A program made the position numbers and the translations under genes. The notes beneath the pieces are model-generated. The model was not told where the DNA came from and made no database searches. It saw nothing but the letters and a program-made list of their open reading frames with translations. Positions 9,746 to 16,880 of a DNA stretch of 64,000 bases are shown one piece after another; the first letter of the stretch is position 1, and each line of letters begins with the position of its first letter. The stretch comes from Herminiimonas fonticola (GTDB lineage Bacteria > Pseudomonadota > Gammaproteobacteria > Burkholderiales > Burkholderiaceae_D): the NCBI RefSeq assembly GCF_003293745.1, contig NZ_PTLZ01000001.1, forward strand, positions 372,001-436,000, given 5' to 3'.

Positions 9746-10465
9746 ATGGGTAATTTGGTGATTGTTCGCCACGGCGAATCACAGTGGAACAGGGAAAACC
9801 GCTTTACCGGCTGGACAGATATCGATCTGACCGCCAATGGTATTCAACAGGCACGCAATGCCGGTCGTGCGTTGGCCGAAGCCGGCTTTCGCTTCGATCT
9901 TGCCTACACTTCAATGCTGAAAAGAACGATCCGCTCGCAATGGCTGATGCTGGATGAGTTGGACGCGATGTACATACCCATCATCAGTCACTGGCGTTTG
10001 AACGAACGGCATTACGGCGCATTGACCGGGCAGAATCGCGCTGAAATGATCAATAAATTTGGCGAAGAGCAAGTCTGGTTGTGGCGTCGTGGCTTCGACA
10101 GTCGACCACCGCTGATGGACAAAGACGATCCGCGCTCGCCATGCTTCGAGCCGCGTTACGACGGGCTCGACCGTGCTTCATTGCCTTTGGGCGAATCGCT
10201 GAAAGACACGGTAGAGCGCGTACGTTTGTTTTGGGACGAGTCAATTGCACCGGCTTTGCGCGCAGACAAGAACATCATTATTTCTTCGCATGGCAACAGT
10301 CAGCGCGCGCTGGTCAAATTGCTGGAAGATATGTCGGATGAAGAAGTCTCGCGCTTCGATGTGCCGAACAGCGTGCCGCTGGTCTACAAGCTGGATACGC
10401 AATTGCGTGTGCTGGATAGAAGTTCGATGAATATCCCGCATCCGGAAGTGTCGGCGATACTCTAA
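9746..10465 (+). CDS. gpmA: 2,3-bisphosphoglycerate-dependent phosphoglycerate mutase
   Basis: 239 aa. It interconverts 3- and 2-phosphoglycerate in glycolysis and gluconeogenesis. The phosphohistidine motif VRHGESQWN (about 7-15), ENRFTGWTDIDL, the conserved LNERHYGAL and the second His motif SHGNSQRALVK are present. It is shorter than typical GpmA (about 248-250) and lacks the usual C-terminal tail. Several normally conserved positions differ (TSMLKRTIRSQW; SHGNSQ instead of SHGNSL), so it could be a second, divergent copy. It stands alone and is followed by a terminator. Confidence 0.85.
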   Translation: MGNLVIVRHGESQWNRENRFTGWTDIDLTANGIQQARNAGRALAEAGFRFDLAYTSMLKRTIRSQWLMLDELDAMYIPIISHWRLNERHYGALTGQNRAEMINKFGEEQVWLWRRGFDSRPPLMDKDDPRSPCFEPRYDGLDRASLPLGESLKDTVERVRLFWDESIAPALRADKNIIISSHGNSQRALVKLLEDMSDEEVSRFDVPNSVPLVYKLDTQLRVLDRSSMNIPHPEVSAIL

Positions 10466-10488
10466 GCGCACTGATTATTACGCCGCAT

Positions 10489-10519
10489 AAAAAACCCGCG
10501 ACTCTGGTCGCGGTTTTTA
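10489..10519 (+). terminator. Rho-independent terminator after gpmA
   Basis: CCGCGAC (10496-10502), loop TCTG, GTCGCGG (10507-10513), then TTTTT. A-runs on the other side could let it serve the converging gene too. Confidence 0.85.
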
Positions 10520-10561
10520 TTTATGTAGGCAATGCCGGAATGGCGACGCTGAGTGCGGAAC

Positions 10562-11392
10562 TTAGCGGTAATACTCGAAAAAATCCTTCTTCAGGAAGTC
10601 TTCCAGTTCCGCATTATCCTGCACGCGCGCCGACAGCATGACGACGCGACCCAGGCGACGCGATTGCCAGCTGAAGTCGCCGGATTGGCGTTGGCGTATC
10701 AGCTCGATCATCTTGCGCACAATCGCGGTATCGATATCGCCGTTCAGGCCGGCATCGATTTCCAGCAATTGACGTGTGTCGTTACGACGACGCTCATCCC
10801 AGCCGCGGAAAATCATTTCCGCCGTGCGTACACCCTTGAACGTCACCTGGAATACGCCGCCACCATCGTTGCGGCCGCGCGATTGCGCATGCTGCATGCT
10901 GTGCTGAACGTTGGCGCGTGCGATCGCATTGTCATCCGGCTGCTCTTCGTTTTCCCTGTCGTTGCGATCTGGCGTGCCTGCTGCGCGGCGACGTTCGCGC
11001 GCGTTATTCAGCATGCTCATCATGTCGGTGGGTGCGGCTTCCGGCTGAGCTTGTTGCGGTTTGACAGTGACGACTTTTTCTTGCGGGACAGGTAGCGGTT
11101 TTTTGCGTGCCACGTCCTGATCCTTGCGCGCCTTTTCTTTTGGCTTGCCCGTCATCTTCTGGGCTTGCGGCGTTACCGTGATGGAAGGCGATGGTGGCGA
11201 TTTGCTCGAACTATCGGATGGCGGCAACAAACGTATGGACAGCGGTGCAGTCATCGACGTGCCGAGTTCTTGCGGCGGGGTCGACCGATGCTCCAGCGCA
11301 AATAGCAGGATCGCAATATGGAATAACAGTGACAGCGCGAAACCGATGGTGCTGCGATTGCGTGCGTTGGCAAGAATGGAATTGGACTTCAT
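10562..11392 (-). CDS. Single-span membrane protein of unknown function
   Basis: 276 aa. A short basic N-terminus is followed by one transmembrane helix (GFALSLLFHIAILLFALE, about 17-34), then a long proline/lysine/glutamine-rich stretch (about 35-125), an acidic-basic segment, and a folded-looking C-terminal domain (about 170-276: GVFQVTFKGVRTAEMIFRGW to FLKKDFFEYYR). The layout of one N-terminal anchor, a periplasmic Pro-rich spacer and a compact C-terminal domain is like TonB/TolA, but I see no clear TonB-C sequence. I do not recognise the family. It stands alone, convergent with gpmA. Confidence 0.75.
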   Translation of the reverse strand: MKSNSILANARNRSTIGFALSLLFHIAILLFALEHRSTPPQELGTSMTAPLSIRLLPPSDSSSKSPPSPSITVTPQAQKMTGKPKEKARKDQDVARKKPLPVPQEKVVTVKPQQAQPEAAPTDMMSMLNNARERRRAAGTPDRNDRENEEQPDDNAIARANVQHSMQHAQSRGRNDGGGVFQVTFKGVRTAEMIFRGWDERRRNDTRQLLEIDAGLNGDIDTAIVRKMIELIRQRQSGDFSWQSRRLGRVVMLSARVQDNAELEDFLKKDFFEYYR

Positions 11393-11694
11393 CTTCGACA
11401 GCAGGTGGAAACTGCTGACATTATGGACTTTTCAGGGATTCTTGTTTGACCAAAATACCGTTAAACGCATGGTAGTTGGCTGATATAAGGCAATGTTTGA
11501 ATTGGTTTGAAAACCAGTGCCGGAAAGAGTTCCCAATGCCGGCCGCTTACTTTTGTATTGCAGTCGTATCACAAGGCAATAAAAGCAATATTGCAAAATC
11601 ATTGCCGCCCGCAACAATTTCCCTTGCTCGTCGAATAAATTTAATCCGTACAATAACAACATCAGAAGCAGCCTTCACCAGAAAATAGAATCAA
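11393..11694. other. Intergenic region before the SET-domain gene
   Basis: About 300 bp between divergent genes. It has one small hairpin, TGGTTT-GA-AAACCA at 11503-11516, and otherwise nothing I can assign. The TAG at 11686 closes the SET frame upstream. Confidence 0.5.
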
Positions 11695-12234
11695 TTGAAT
11701 ACGTCACAAGTTCCAGTCGCAGACCATGCAAATGGTGATGTCATCACAGCATCGCCACCGCTCTACATCGTCAAAACTTCCACCATCCACGGCACCGGCA
11801 TTTTTGCGCGCAGCACGATAGAGCCTGGTGCATGCATTGTTGAATATCAGGGTGAGCGCATCATGTGGGACGTCGCACAAGACAGAGCTGATGCCGAAGG
11901 CCCGCTCAATCACACTTACTTTTTCAGCCTGAATGATGGCCGCATCATCGATGGCGGCAGCGGCGGCAATGAGGCGCGCTTCATCAACCATTCATGCGAA
12001 CCCAATTGCGAGGCGGTCGAACATGACGATGGTCGCGTCTATATCTATTCAGTGCTGGAAATCGCCGCCGGCGAAGAGCTGAGTTACGACTACGCATTGA
12101 TATTTGAAGAACGTCACACGCCAGCCGTCAAAAAAGCATTCGCCTGTTATTGCGGTGCGCCTACCTGCAGCGGATCGATGCTGATGCCTAAACGCTCGGC
12201 CAGATATCGCGCGCAAAAAGCACTATCCAGGTAA
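11695..12234 (+). CDS. SET-domain protein (putative lysine methyltransferase)
   Basis: 179 aa. A SET domain fills most of the protein: HGTGIFARSTIEPG near the start, NHTYFF, the SAM-binding RFINHSCEPNC, and the ELSYDY motif, followed by a post-SET-like cysteine cluster CYCGAPTCSG. These are the hallmark residues of SET methyltransferases, which transfer methyl groups from SAM to protein lysines. The target is unknown. The start is TTG: a TAG lies three codons upstream and no ATG or GTG occurs in frame before the conserved domain. No good ribosome site is visible. Bacterial members are widespread but less common than in eukaryotes. Confidence 0.85.
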   Translation: MNTSQVPVADHANGDVITASPPLYIVKTSTIHGTGIFARSTIEPGACIVEYQGERIMWDVAQDRADAEGPLNHTYFFSLNDGRIIDGGSGGNEARFINHSCEPNCEAVEHDDGRVYIYSVLEIAAGEELSYDYALIFEERHTPAVKKAFACYCGAPTCSGSMLMPKRSARYRAQKALSR

Positions 12235-12260
12235 TCCAATCCGAATCTCGAACTAACAAG

Positions 12261-12287
12261 GCCGAATGAGCGATCAGCTCATTCGGC
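12261..12287 (+). repeat. Perfect 11-bp inverted repeat after the SET gene
   Basis: GCCGAATGAGC (12261-12271), loop GATCA, GCTCATTCGGC (12277-12287). It is placed like a terminator 27 bp past the stop, but no T-run follows (GCTTCTC), so it may instead stabilise the 3' end of the transcript. Confidence 0.6.
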
Positions 12288-12559
12288 GCTTCTCATGCAA
12301 GAAAATTCCGCCCGGGCAGCATGTCGATGGGCGTTTTCAAGCGCGCTTTCAAAGCTCTCAAGTGATACATATTTAACGCAATACTTGCAGCGATTTTTGT
12401 AAATCCTGACAACGTATTATTGTTAAAACTGATATCAGCTATTAAAAATATGCATATCCCGTTTTTCACACCTGCATCGCTTGAAAGCATTGCTGGATAA
12501 CGCTTTCAGTGATTATTGCGTCGCAATATAAATGTCAAATTCCGGATAAATAAGTATAA

Positions 12560-12592
12560 CTACGTATTGTTCGGCTAGGGGTACCTACGTAT
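12560..12592. promoter_or_regulatory. Direct repeats CTACGTAT flanking AGGGGTAC
   Basis: CTACGTAT occurs at 12560-12567 and again at 12585-12592, 25 bp apart start to start. Between them lies TAGGGGTAC, which contains the reverse of a NarL-type heptamer (TACCCCT). It is about 440-470 bp upstream of the OFA-type transporter. Binding by a LuxR/NarL-class response regulator is inference from half-site resemblance. Confidence 0.4.
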
Positions 12593-12690
12593 ATTCCATC
12601 GAAAATTTAACGGGTACTTAACATTACCTTGAGATTGCTGAAGAGCGCTCAACTCACTCCGTTTTTTCTGATTTGTGTCTTTATGACGCC

Positions 12691-12975
12691 GCCGGCTTAC
12701 CGGCACCGGGATTGTCGAACGCTAGGCAAAACCGGCAGTGAAATCTGATCAAACCGGGTTGTTAGCTCCGAAGAGGTTTATTCATGCAAGCGGGAAGTTG
12801 TACATGATCAAACCAAACGGCTTGGCGATCCTTCACCGGATCATCAGGCCGAAAGGCGGAACGGCGCTCGACCGGACCACGAAGTGGCTGCCTTTAAACC
12901 CCAAACCTTGAGAGGCCTTTGCATTTGCATCGGCGAATATTTAATCCAAGCATTAGCTGTTTGGTCGCAAGACCA
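12691..12975 (+). promoter_or_regulatory. Hairpin-rich leader of the OFA transporter (candidate cis-acting RNA)
   Basis: A series of perfect short hairpins lies in the transporter's presumed 5' leader: GCCGG-CTTA-CCGGC (12691-12704), CCAA-N5-TTGG (12813-12825), GATCC-TTCACC-GGATC (12827-12842), GCC-GAAA-GGC (12848-12857, GNRA loop), CCAC-GAA-GTGG (12877-12887) and TGGTC-GCAA-GACCA (12962-12975, GNRA loop). TGATCAAACC is also repeated (12746 and 12805). The region is more GC-rich than the AT-rich stretch before it. I cannot match it to a known riboswitch class. Confidence 0.5.
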
Positions 12976-12983
12976 GATGATTG

Positions 12984-13004
12984 ATGGACATGAGGAACAC
13001 ATGA
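12984..13004 (+). CDS. First leader mini-ORF (MDMRNT)
   Basis: Six codons plus stop. Its TGA overlaps the ATG of the next mini-ORF as ATGA, so it could be part of a translational-coupling chain into the transporter gene. Translation is not proven, and there is no clear ribosome site for this one. Confidence 0.25.
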   Translation: MDMRNT

Positions 13005-13033
13005 TGGCAACTTTTAACGGAGCATCCAAATGA
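13001..13033 (+). CDS. Second leader mini-ORF (MMATFNGASK)
   Basis: Ten codons with a good ribosome site (GAGGAACAC before the ATG). Its TGA overlaps the transporter ATG as ATGA. The arrangement suggests translational coupling between this leader peptide and the transporter; whether the peptide matters is unknown. Confidence 0.4.
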   Translation: MMATFNGASK

Positions 13034-14349
13034 GCGGCGGACCAGCAGTAGCATTAGATAAACCAGTATCCAACAAGCGTTGGTGGCAGCTGGTAGTCGG
13101 TGTCATTTGTATGATCGCAACCGCGAACATTCAATACGCATGGACATTGTTCGTTCCAGAAATCCAAGAACAATTTGGCTGGAAACGTGCAGAGATTCAA
13201 ATCACATTTACCATTTTCGTTCTGGTACAAACCTGGCTCGCACCAATTGAAGGTTACTTCATCGACAAATTAGGCCCACGCCTGATGGTCGCATTCGGTG
13301 CATGTTTCATCGGTTTTGCTTGGTACTTGAACTCGCAAGCTACCTCCCTGACCGGCTTCTACGTCGGCGCAGTGTTCGGTGGTATCGGCGTCGGTTCGAT
13401 CTACGCAACATGTATCAACAACGCGTTGAAATGGTTCCCGGACCGTCGTGGCTTGGCAGTTGGCTTGACCGCTGGTGGTTACGGTGCTGGTTCGGCTGCA
13501 ACGATTCTGCCTATCGCGGCAATGATCGAAACATCGGGTTTCCAAGCAACCTTCCTGTTCTTCGGTATCTTGCAAGGTGGCCTGGCTTTCGTCGCTGCAT
13601 GGTTCCTGCGTTCGCCAACTAAAGGTGAAGTCAGCGTATCGAGCAAACTGGTACAAGCTACTCGCGATTACACATTGAAAGAAGCGCTGAACACAAAACT
13701 GTTCTGGCTCATGTTCTTCATGTTCATCTGCGTAGTTACCGGCGGCATGATGGCTGTTGCTCAGCTCGGCGTTATCGCTAGCGATCTGGGTGTGAAAGAG
13801 TTCGAAGTCGATATGTACTTCTTTGTCATGGCAGCGTTGCCATTGGCACTGATGCTCGATCGCATCATGAACGGTATCTCCCGTCCACTGTTTGGCTGGA
13901 TCTCAGACAACATCGGCCGTGAAAAAACCATGGTTATCGCGTTCACACTGGAAGGCTTCGGCATTATCGCTCTGGGCTACTTCGGTTCGAACCCATGGGC
14001 GTTCTTGATCTTGTCCGGTGTCGTGTTCCTGGCATGGGGCGAAGTGTATTCCCTGTTCTCGGCTCTGGCTGGCGATGCATTCGGCACCAAGCACATCGGT
14101 AAAATCTACGGCGTGTTGTACACCGCTAAAGGTATCGGCGCACTGTTCGTGCCAGTCGGTAACTTGATGATGGAAGCAACAGGCACATGGTCTACCGTTC
14201 TGTACACGGTTGCATGTATGGATCTTACCGCCGCGGTTCTTGCGATCGTAGCCCTCCGACCAACGCTGGCAAAACACGTCGCGTTGTCCAAGGAGAAGCT
14301 CGCTCAAGAGAATGCTGCAGCTGGTAATCCTTCAGCCGCACACGCTTAA
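13030..14349 (+). CDS. OFA-family major facilitator transporter (oxalate:formate antiporter type)
   Basis: 439 aa, about 12 transmembrane helices. The N-terminus (RWWQLVVGVICMIATANIQY, then AWTLFVPEIQEQFGW) and the WFPDRRGLAVGLTAGGYGAGS block are typical of the oxalate/formate antiporter (OFA) family of the MFS. Family knowledge: members exchange or import small mono- and dicarboxylates. The real substrate is not readable from sequence. The ATG has GGAG at good spacing. Codon choice is strongly biased toward forms also used in tuf and the ribosomal genes (GCA, CCA, GGT), suggesting high expression. The hairpin-rich leader and coupled mini-ORFs precede it, and a strong terminator follows. Confidence 0.88.
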   Translation: MSGGPAVALDKPVSNKRWWQLVVGVICMIATANIQYAWTLFVPEIQEQFGWKRAEIQITFTIFVLVQTWLAPIEGYFIDKLGPRLMVAFGACFIGFAWYLNSQATSLTGFYVGAVFGGIGVGSIYATCINNALKWFPDRRGLAVGLTAGGYGAGSAATILPIAAMIETSGFQATFLFFGILQGGLAFVAAWFLRSPTKGEVSVSSKLVQATRDYTLKEALNTKLFWLMFFMFICVVTGGMMAVAQLGVIASDLGVKEFEVDMYFFVMAALPLALMLDRIMNGISRPLFGWISDNIGREKTMVIAFTLEGFGIIALGYFGSNPWAFLILSGVVFLAWGEVYSLFSALAGDAFGTKHIGKIYGVLYTAKGIGALFVPVGNLMMEATGTWSTVLYTVACMDLTAAVLAIVALRPTLAKHVALSKEKLAQENAAAGNPSAAHA

Positions 14350-14387
14350 GTAGTTTTCCCCTAGTAGTAAATCGGTCTCAACTTTCA

Positions 14388-14414
14388 GGGCTCCTTCGGG
14401 AGCCCATTTTTTTT
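14388..14414 (+). terminator. Rho-independent terminator after the OFA transporter
   Basis: GGGCTCC (14388-14394), stable UUCG loop, GGAGCCC (14399-14405), then A and eight T residues. Confidence 0.93.
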
Positions 14415-14446
14415 GTGCGATCGATTTACTAAATAGGTAGGCAGAA

Positions 14447-14668
14447 TCAGCCGGCCTTCTTCTTTTCCGCTTCGCGCTTGCGCAAGGTCGTGACGTTCTC
14501 GCGATTCACGCCCCAGTTATCCATCTCGACTTCATCGATGATGACGAAGGTTGTTGCCGGATTCTTGTTCAATACGCGACTCAGCAAATCGGTCGCACCT
14601 TCAATCAAGGCCAGCTTCTGTTCTGCAGTGACGCCTTCACGGGTTACACGGATATTGACGTATGGCAT
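14447..14668 (-). CDS. 4-oxalocrotonate tautomerase family protein
   Basis: 73 aa, the size of a 4-OT subunit. After Met removal the N-terminus is Pro (MPYVNIRVTREGVTAEQK), the catalytic base of this family. KNPATTFVIIDEVEMDNWGVN matches the family core. It probably acts as an oligomeric keto-enol tautomerase on an unknown substrate. AAAGGAGAA precedes the ATG. It lies 138 bp after an SDR gene on the same strand and converges on the OFA transporter. Confidence 0.88.
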   Translation of the reverse strand: MPYVNIRVTREGVTAEQKLALIEGATDLLSRVLNKNPATTFVIIDEVEMDNWGVNRENVTTLRKREAEKKKAG

Positions 14669-14806
14669 GGTGAGTTCTCCTTTGGGTTTGCTTCAACAAT
14701 TTGAGTGCTCTCCGCACTGGCAACATGCCAATCACGGAGAGCGGTTTTCAAAACAAGGCTGACGGCTGAAACATGAACAACGTGATGTTCAGCAGTGTCG
14801 CCTATC

Positions 14807-15565
14807 TTATGACCAAGTGCCTGCCGTTGCACCGCCGTCCACTGCCAGCACTGTGCCAGTCGTGAATTGCGATTCGGTCAGATACAGCACTGCATCGACC
14901 ACATCCTTGGTAACGCCGGTGGTACCTGTCGGTGCCAGACGGCGGAAGAACGCTTGTGTCACTTCATCATCGCTGTGCATAGGCGTCTTGATAATGCCCG
15001 GTGCGACGGCGTTGACCTTCACGTTCGATGCTGCGAGTTCGATTGCGAGGCCGCGTGTTGCATGGTTCAAGCCACCCTTGATCAGCACAGGCAGCAAGGC
15101 CGGTACCAGCGCATTCGGCTGCATCGCAATGCTGGCGGTGATCGTGACGATGTGACCTTGCTTGTTGGCCGCCATGTGCGCCGCCGCTTCTTGCGTAGGG
15201 TAGAAGAAGCCCTTCAAGTTGGTATCGACGATGTTTTCCAGATCATCTTCCGTGTAATCGACAACCGGCTTGGCGGTAAAGATGCCGGCGTTGTTGATCA
15301 ACACGTCGACTTTGCCGAAGGCTGCAATCGCTTGCTCGAACAATTTTTTCGCTGTCGCTGGTTTGGCGATATCGCCATCCACCATCAGGAAGTTCTTCGG
15401 CGAACCCAGTTTTTCCGCTGCGGTTTGCAGGCGCGCCATCGTGCGTGCATTGCGGACTACGTTGTAACCGCGCTTCAAATATTCCTCTGCAATCGCAAAG
15501 CCGATGCCGCTCGATGCGCCTGTGACGATGACTGTCTTGTTGCTGTGTTGTGTAGCTGTGCTCAT
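14807..15565 (-). CDS. Short-chain dehydrogenase/reductase with atypical active site
   Basis: 252 aa Rossmann-fold SDR: cofactor motif TGASSGIG (about 17-24) and LINNAGIF (about 91-98). The catalytic Ser is visible in ITASIA, but the expected YxxxK reads PVLIK, so the Tyr is absent while Lys remains. I have the impression of a subfamily with LLPVLIKGG here, so this may be family-typical rather than damage. The ATG at 15565 is preferred over that at 15571, because GAGGAA lies 7 nt before it and directly abuts the other. It is divergent from a LysR regulator, which probably controls it. Substrate unknown. Confidence 0.85.
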   Translation of the reverse strand: MSTATQHSNKTVIVTGASSGIGFAIAEEYLKRGYNVVRNARTMARLQTAAEKLGSPKNFLMVDGDIAKPATAKKLFEQAIAAFGKVDVLINNAGIFTAKPVVDYTEDDLENIVDTNLKGFFYPTQEAAAHMAANKQGHIVTITASIAMQPNALVPALLPVLIKGGLNHATRGLAIELAASNVKVNAVAPGIIKTPMHSDDEVTQAFFRRLAPTGTTGVTKDVVDAVLYLTESQFTTGTVLAVDGGATAGTWS

Positions 15566-15748
15566 TTTCATTTCCTCAATAAAGTATGTAAGTGCGCAGT
15601 GTTTTTGCTCGGAACTCGAAGCTTGGTTACTGCGTGCAGCGGGTGGTTTGTGTTCCCGATGTGATGAACTATACTTATGCCGATTGAGATGATAAATACA
15701 GGTTTTGTCAAATTACCTGATACCTGATGTAACTAATGAGGGACGGCT

Positions 15749-16696
15749 ATGAAACGCAATTTCGACGACATTCTGCTAGGCAGCATCGAGCTGTTTTGCC
15801 TCGCGGCAGAGCTGAGCAGCTTCACCGCCGCCGCCAATGCGGCCAGCGTCACGCCTGCCGCAGTCAGCCGTTCCGTCTCGCGCCTGGAAGAACGTTTGGG
15901 CGTGCGCCTGTTTGTACGCACCACGCGGCAGATACGTTTGACCGAAGCGGGGCGCGTCTACTTTGAGCAATGCCGGCAAGCCTTGTCGCAACTGGTCGAT
16001 GCAGAACGCCTGGTAACCGGCGAGCAGGTCGCGCCGGCCGGGCTGCTGCGCATCAGCATGCCGACGCCGTATGCGCATTACCGCTTGCTGCCCTTGTTGC
16101 CGAAGTTTCGCGCCTTGTACCCGGACGTGCAGGTCGATGTGCATGTGAGTAATCGCAATATCGATTTCGCTGAAGAAGGCTACGACCTCGCGATACGCGG
16201 GCGCGCGCCGACCGATTCCAACATGATTGCCCGCAAGCTGGAAGATGCAAAGCTGGTACTCGTCGCATCACCTGATTATTTAAAGCGCGCCGGCACACCA
16301 AAGAAGCTGGAAGATCTGCAAGCGCATGAATGCATACAGTTTGAATTGCCCAGCACCGGCCGCAAGATTCCGTGGCAGTTCCACGTCGACAAGAAAGAAG
16401 TCTTTATCACCACCGAAGGCGGTTATTGCTGCTCAGAAGATGTACTGGGGATAGTCACGCTCGCGCGCAACGGCGCAGGTTTGGTGCAGACCTATCGCTT
16501 CATAGTTGAGAAGGATATTCAGAATGGCGATCTGGTCGAATTGCTGCCGCGCTCAGGCGGCACATCGCGACCGTTCATTCTGTTGTATCCGCATGCGCGA
16601 CATATGTCATTGCGCGTGCGGACGTTTGTGAATTTTTTGGTTGAAAATCTAGGTAAGGATGCGGCTATCAGCTCACTGAATCAGATCAGTGCTTAG
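15749..16696 (+). CDS. LysR-family transcriptional regulator
   Basis: 315 aa. The N-terminal winged helix-turn-helix has FCLAAELSSFTAAANAASVTPAAVSRSVSRLEERLGVRLFVRTTR (seen from about residue 15), the normal LysR pattern, followed by a periplasmic-binding-protein-like effector domain (about 90-300; GLLRISMPTPYAHYRLLPLL, DLAIRGRAPTDSNMIARKL). It is divergent from the atypical SDR with about 180 bp between starts, the usual arrangement of a LysR regulator with its target. It is of the CrgA/AaeR-like branch. Effector unknown. Confidence 0.92.
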   Translation: MKRNFDDILLGSIELFCLAAELSSFTAAANAASVTPAAVSRSVSRLEERLGVRLFVRTTRQIRLTEAGRVYFEQCRQALSQLVDAERLVTGEQVAPAGLLRISMPTPYAHYRLLPLLPKFRALYPDVQVDVHVSNRNIDFAEEGYDLAIRGRAPTDSNMIARKLEDAKLVLVASPDYLKRAGTPKKLEDLQAHECIQFELPSTGRKIPWQFHVDKKEVFITTEGGYCCSEDVLGIVTLARNGAGLVQTYRFIVEKDIQNGDLVELLPRSGGTSRPFILLYPHARHMSLRVRTFVNFLVENLGKDAAISSLNQISA

Positions 16697-16837
16697 GGCA
16701 GCATTGACTGACGTCACGGTCTCGACTTCTATTCTTCAAAATTTCACGATGTATAACCTTTTCTCCCATGTTTATGGGATAGGGAAAATGAGTGAGGTGT
16801 GGACAATGGATTGCCAAACATTACAAAAATGTTCATC

Positions 16838-16851
16838 AAGCTCAAGAGCTT
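16838..16851. repeat. Inverted repeats in front of the SIR2-HerA operon
   Basis: AAGCTC-AA-GAGCTT at 16838-16851 lies 30 bp before the SIR2 gene. A second one, TCCCAT-GTTT-ATGGGA, lies at 16764-16779. Either could be an operator or, for the second, a weak 3' end of the LysR transcript. No T-run follows either. Confidence 0.4.
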
Positions 16852-16880
16852 AAAACCGCAATATGCAATAAGGGGAAGTT

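Noticed and set aside
12293-12490. 65-codon open frame on the minus strand in the region upstream of the OFA transporter
   Set aside because: No ribosome site or family resemblance; the region is AT-rich intergenic DNA.
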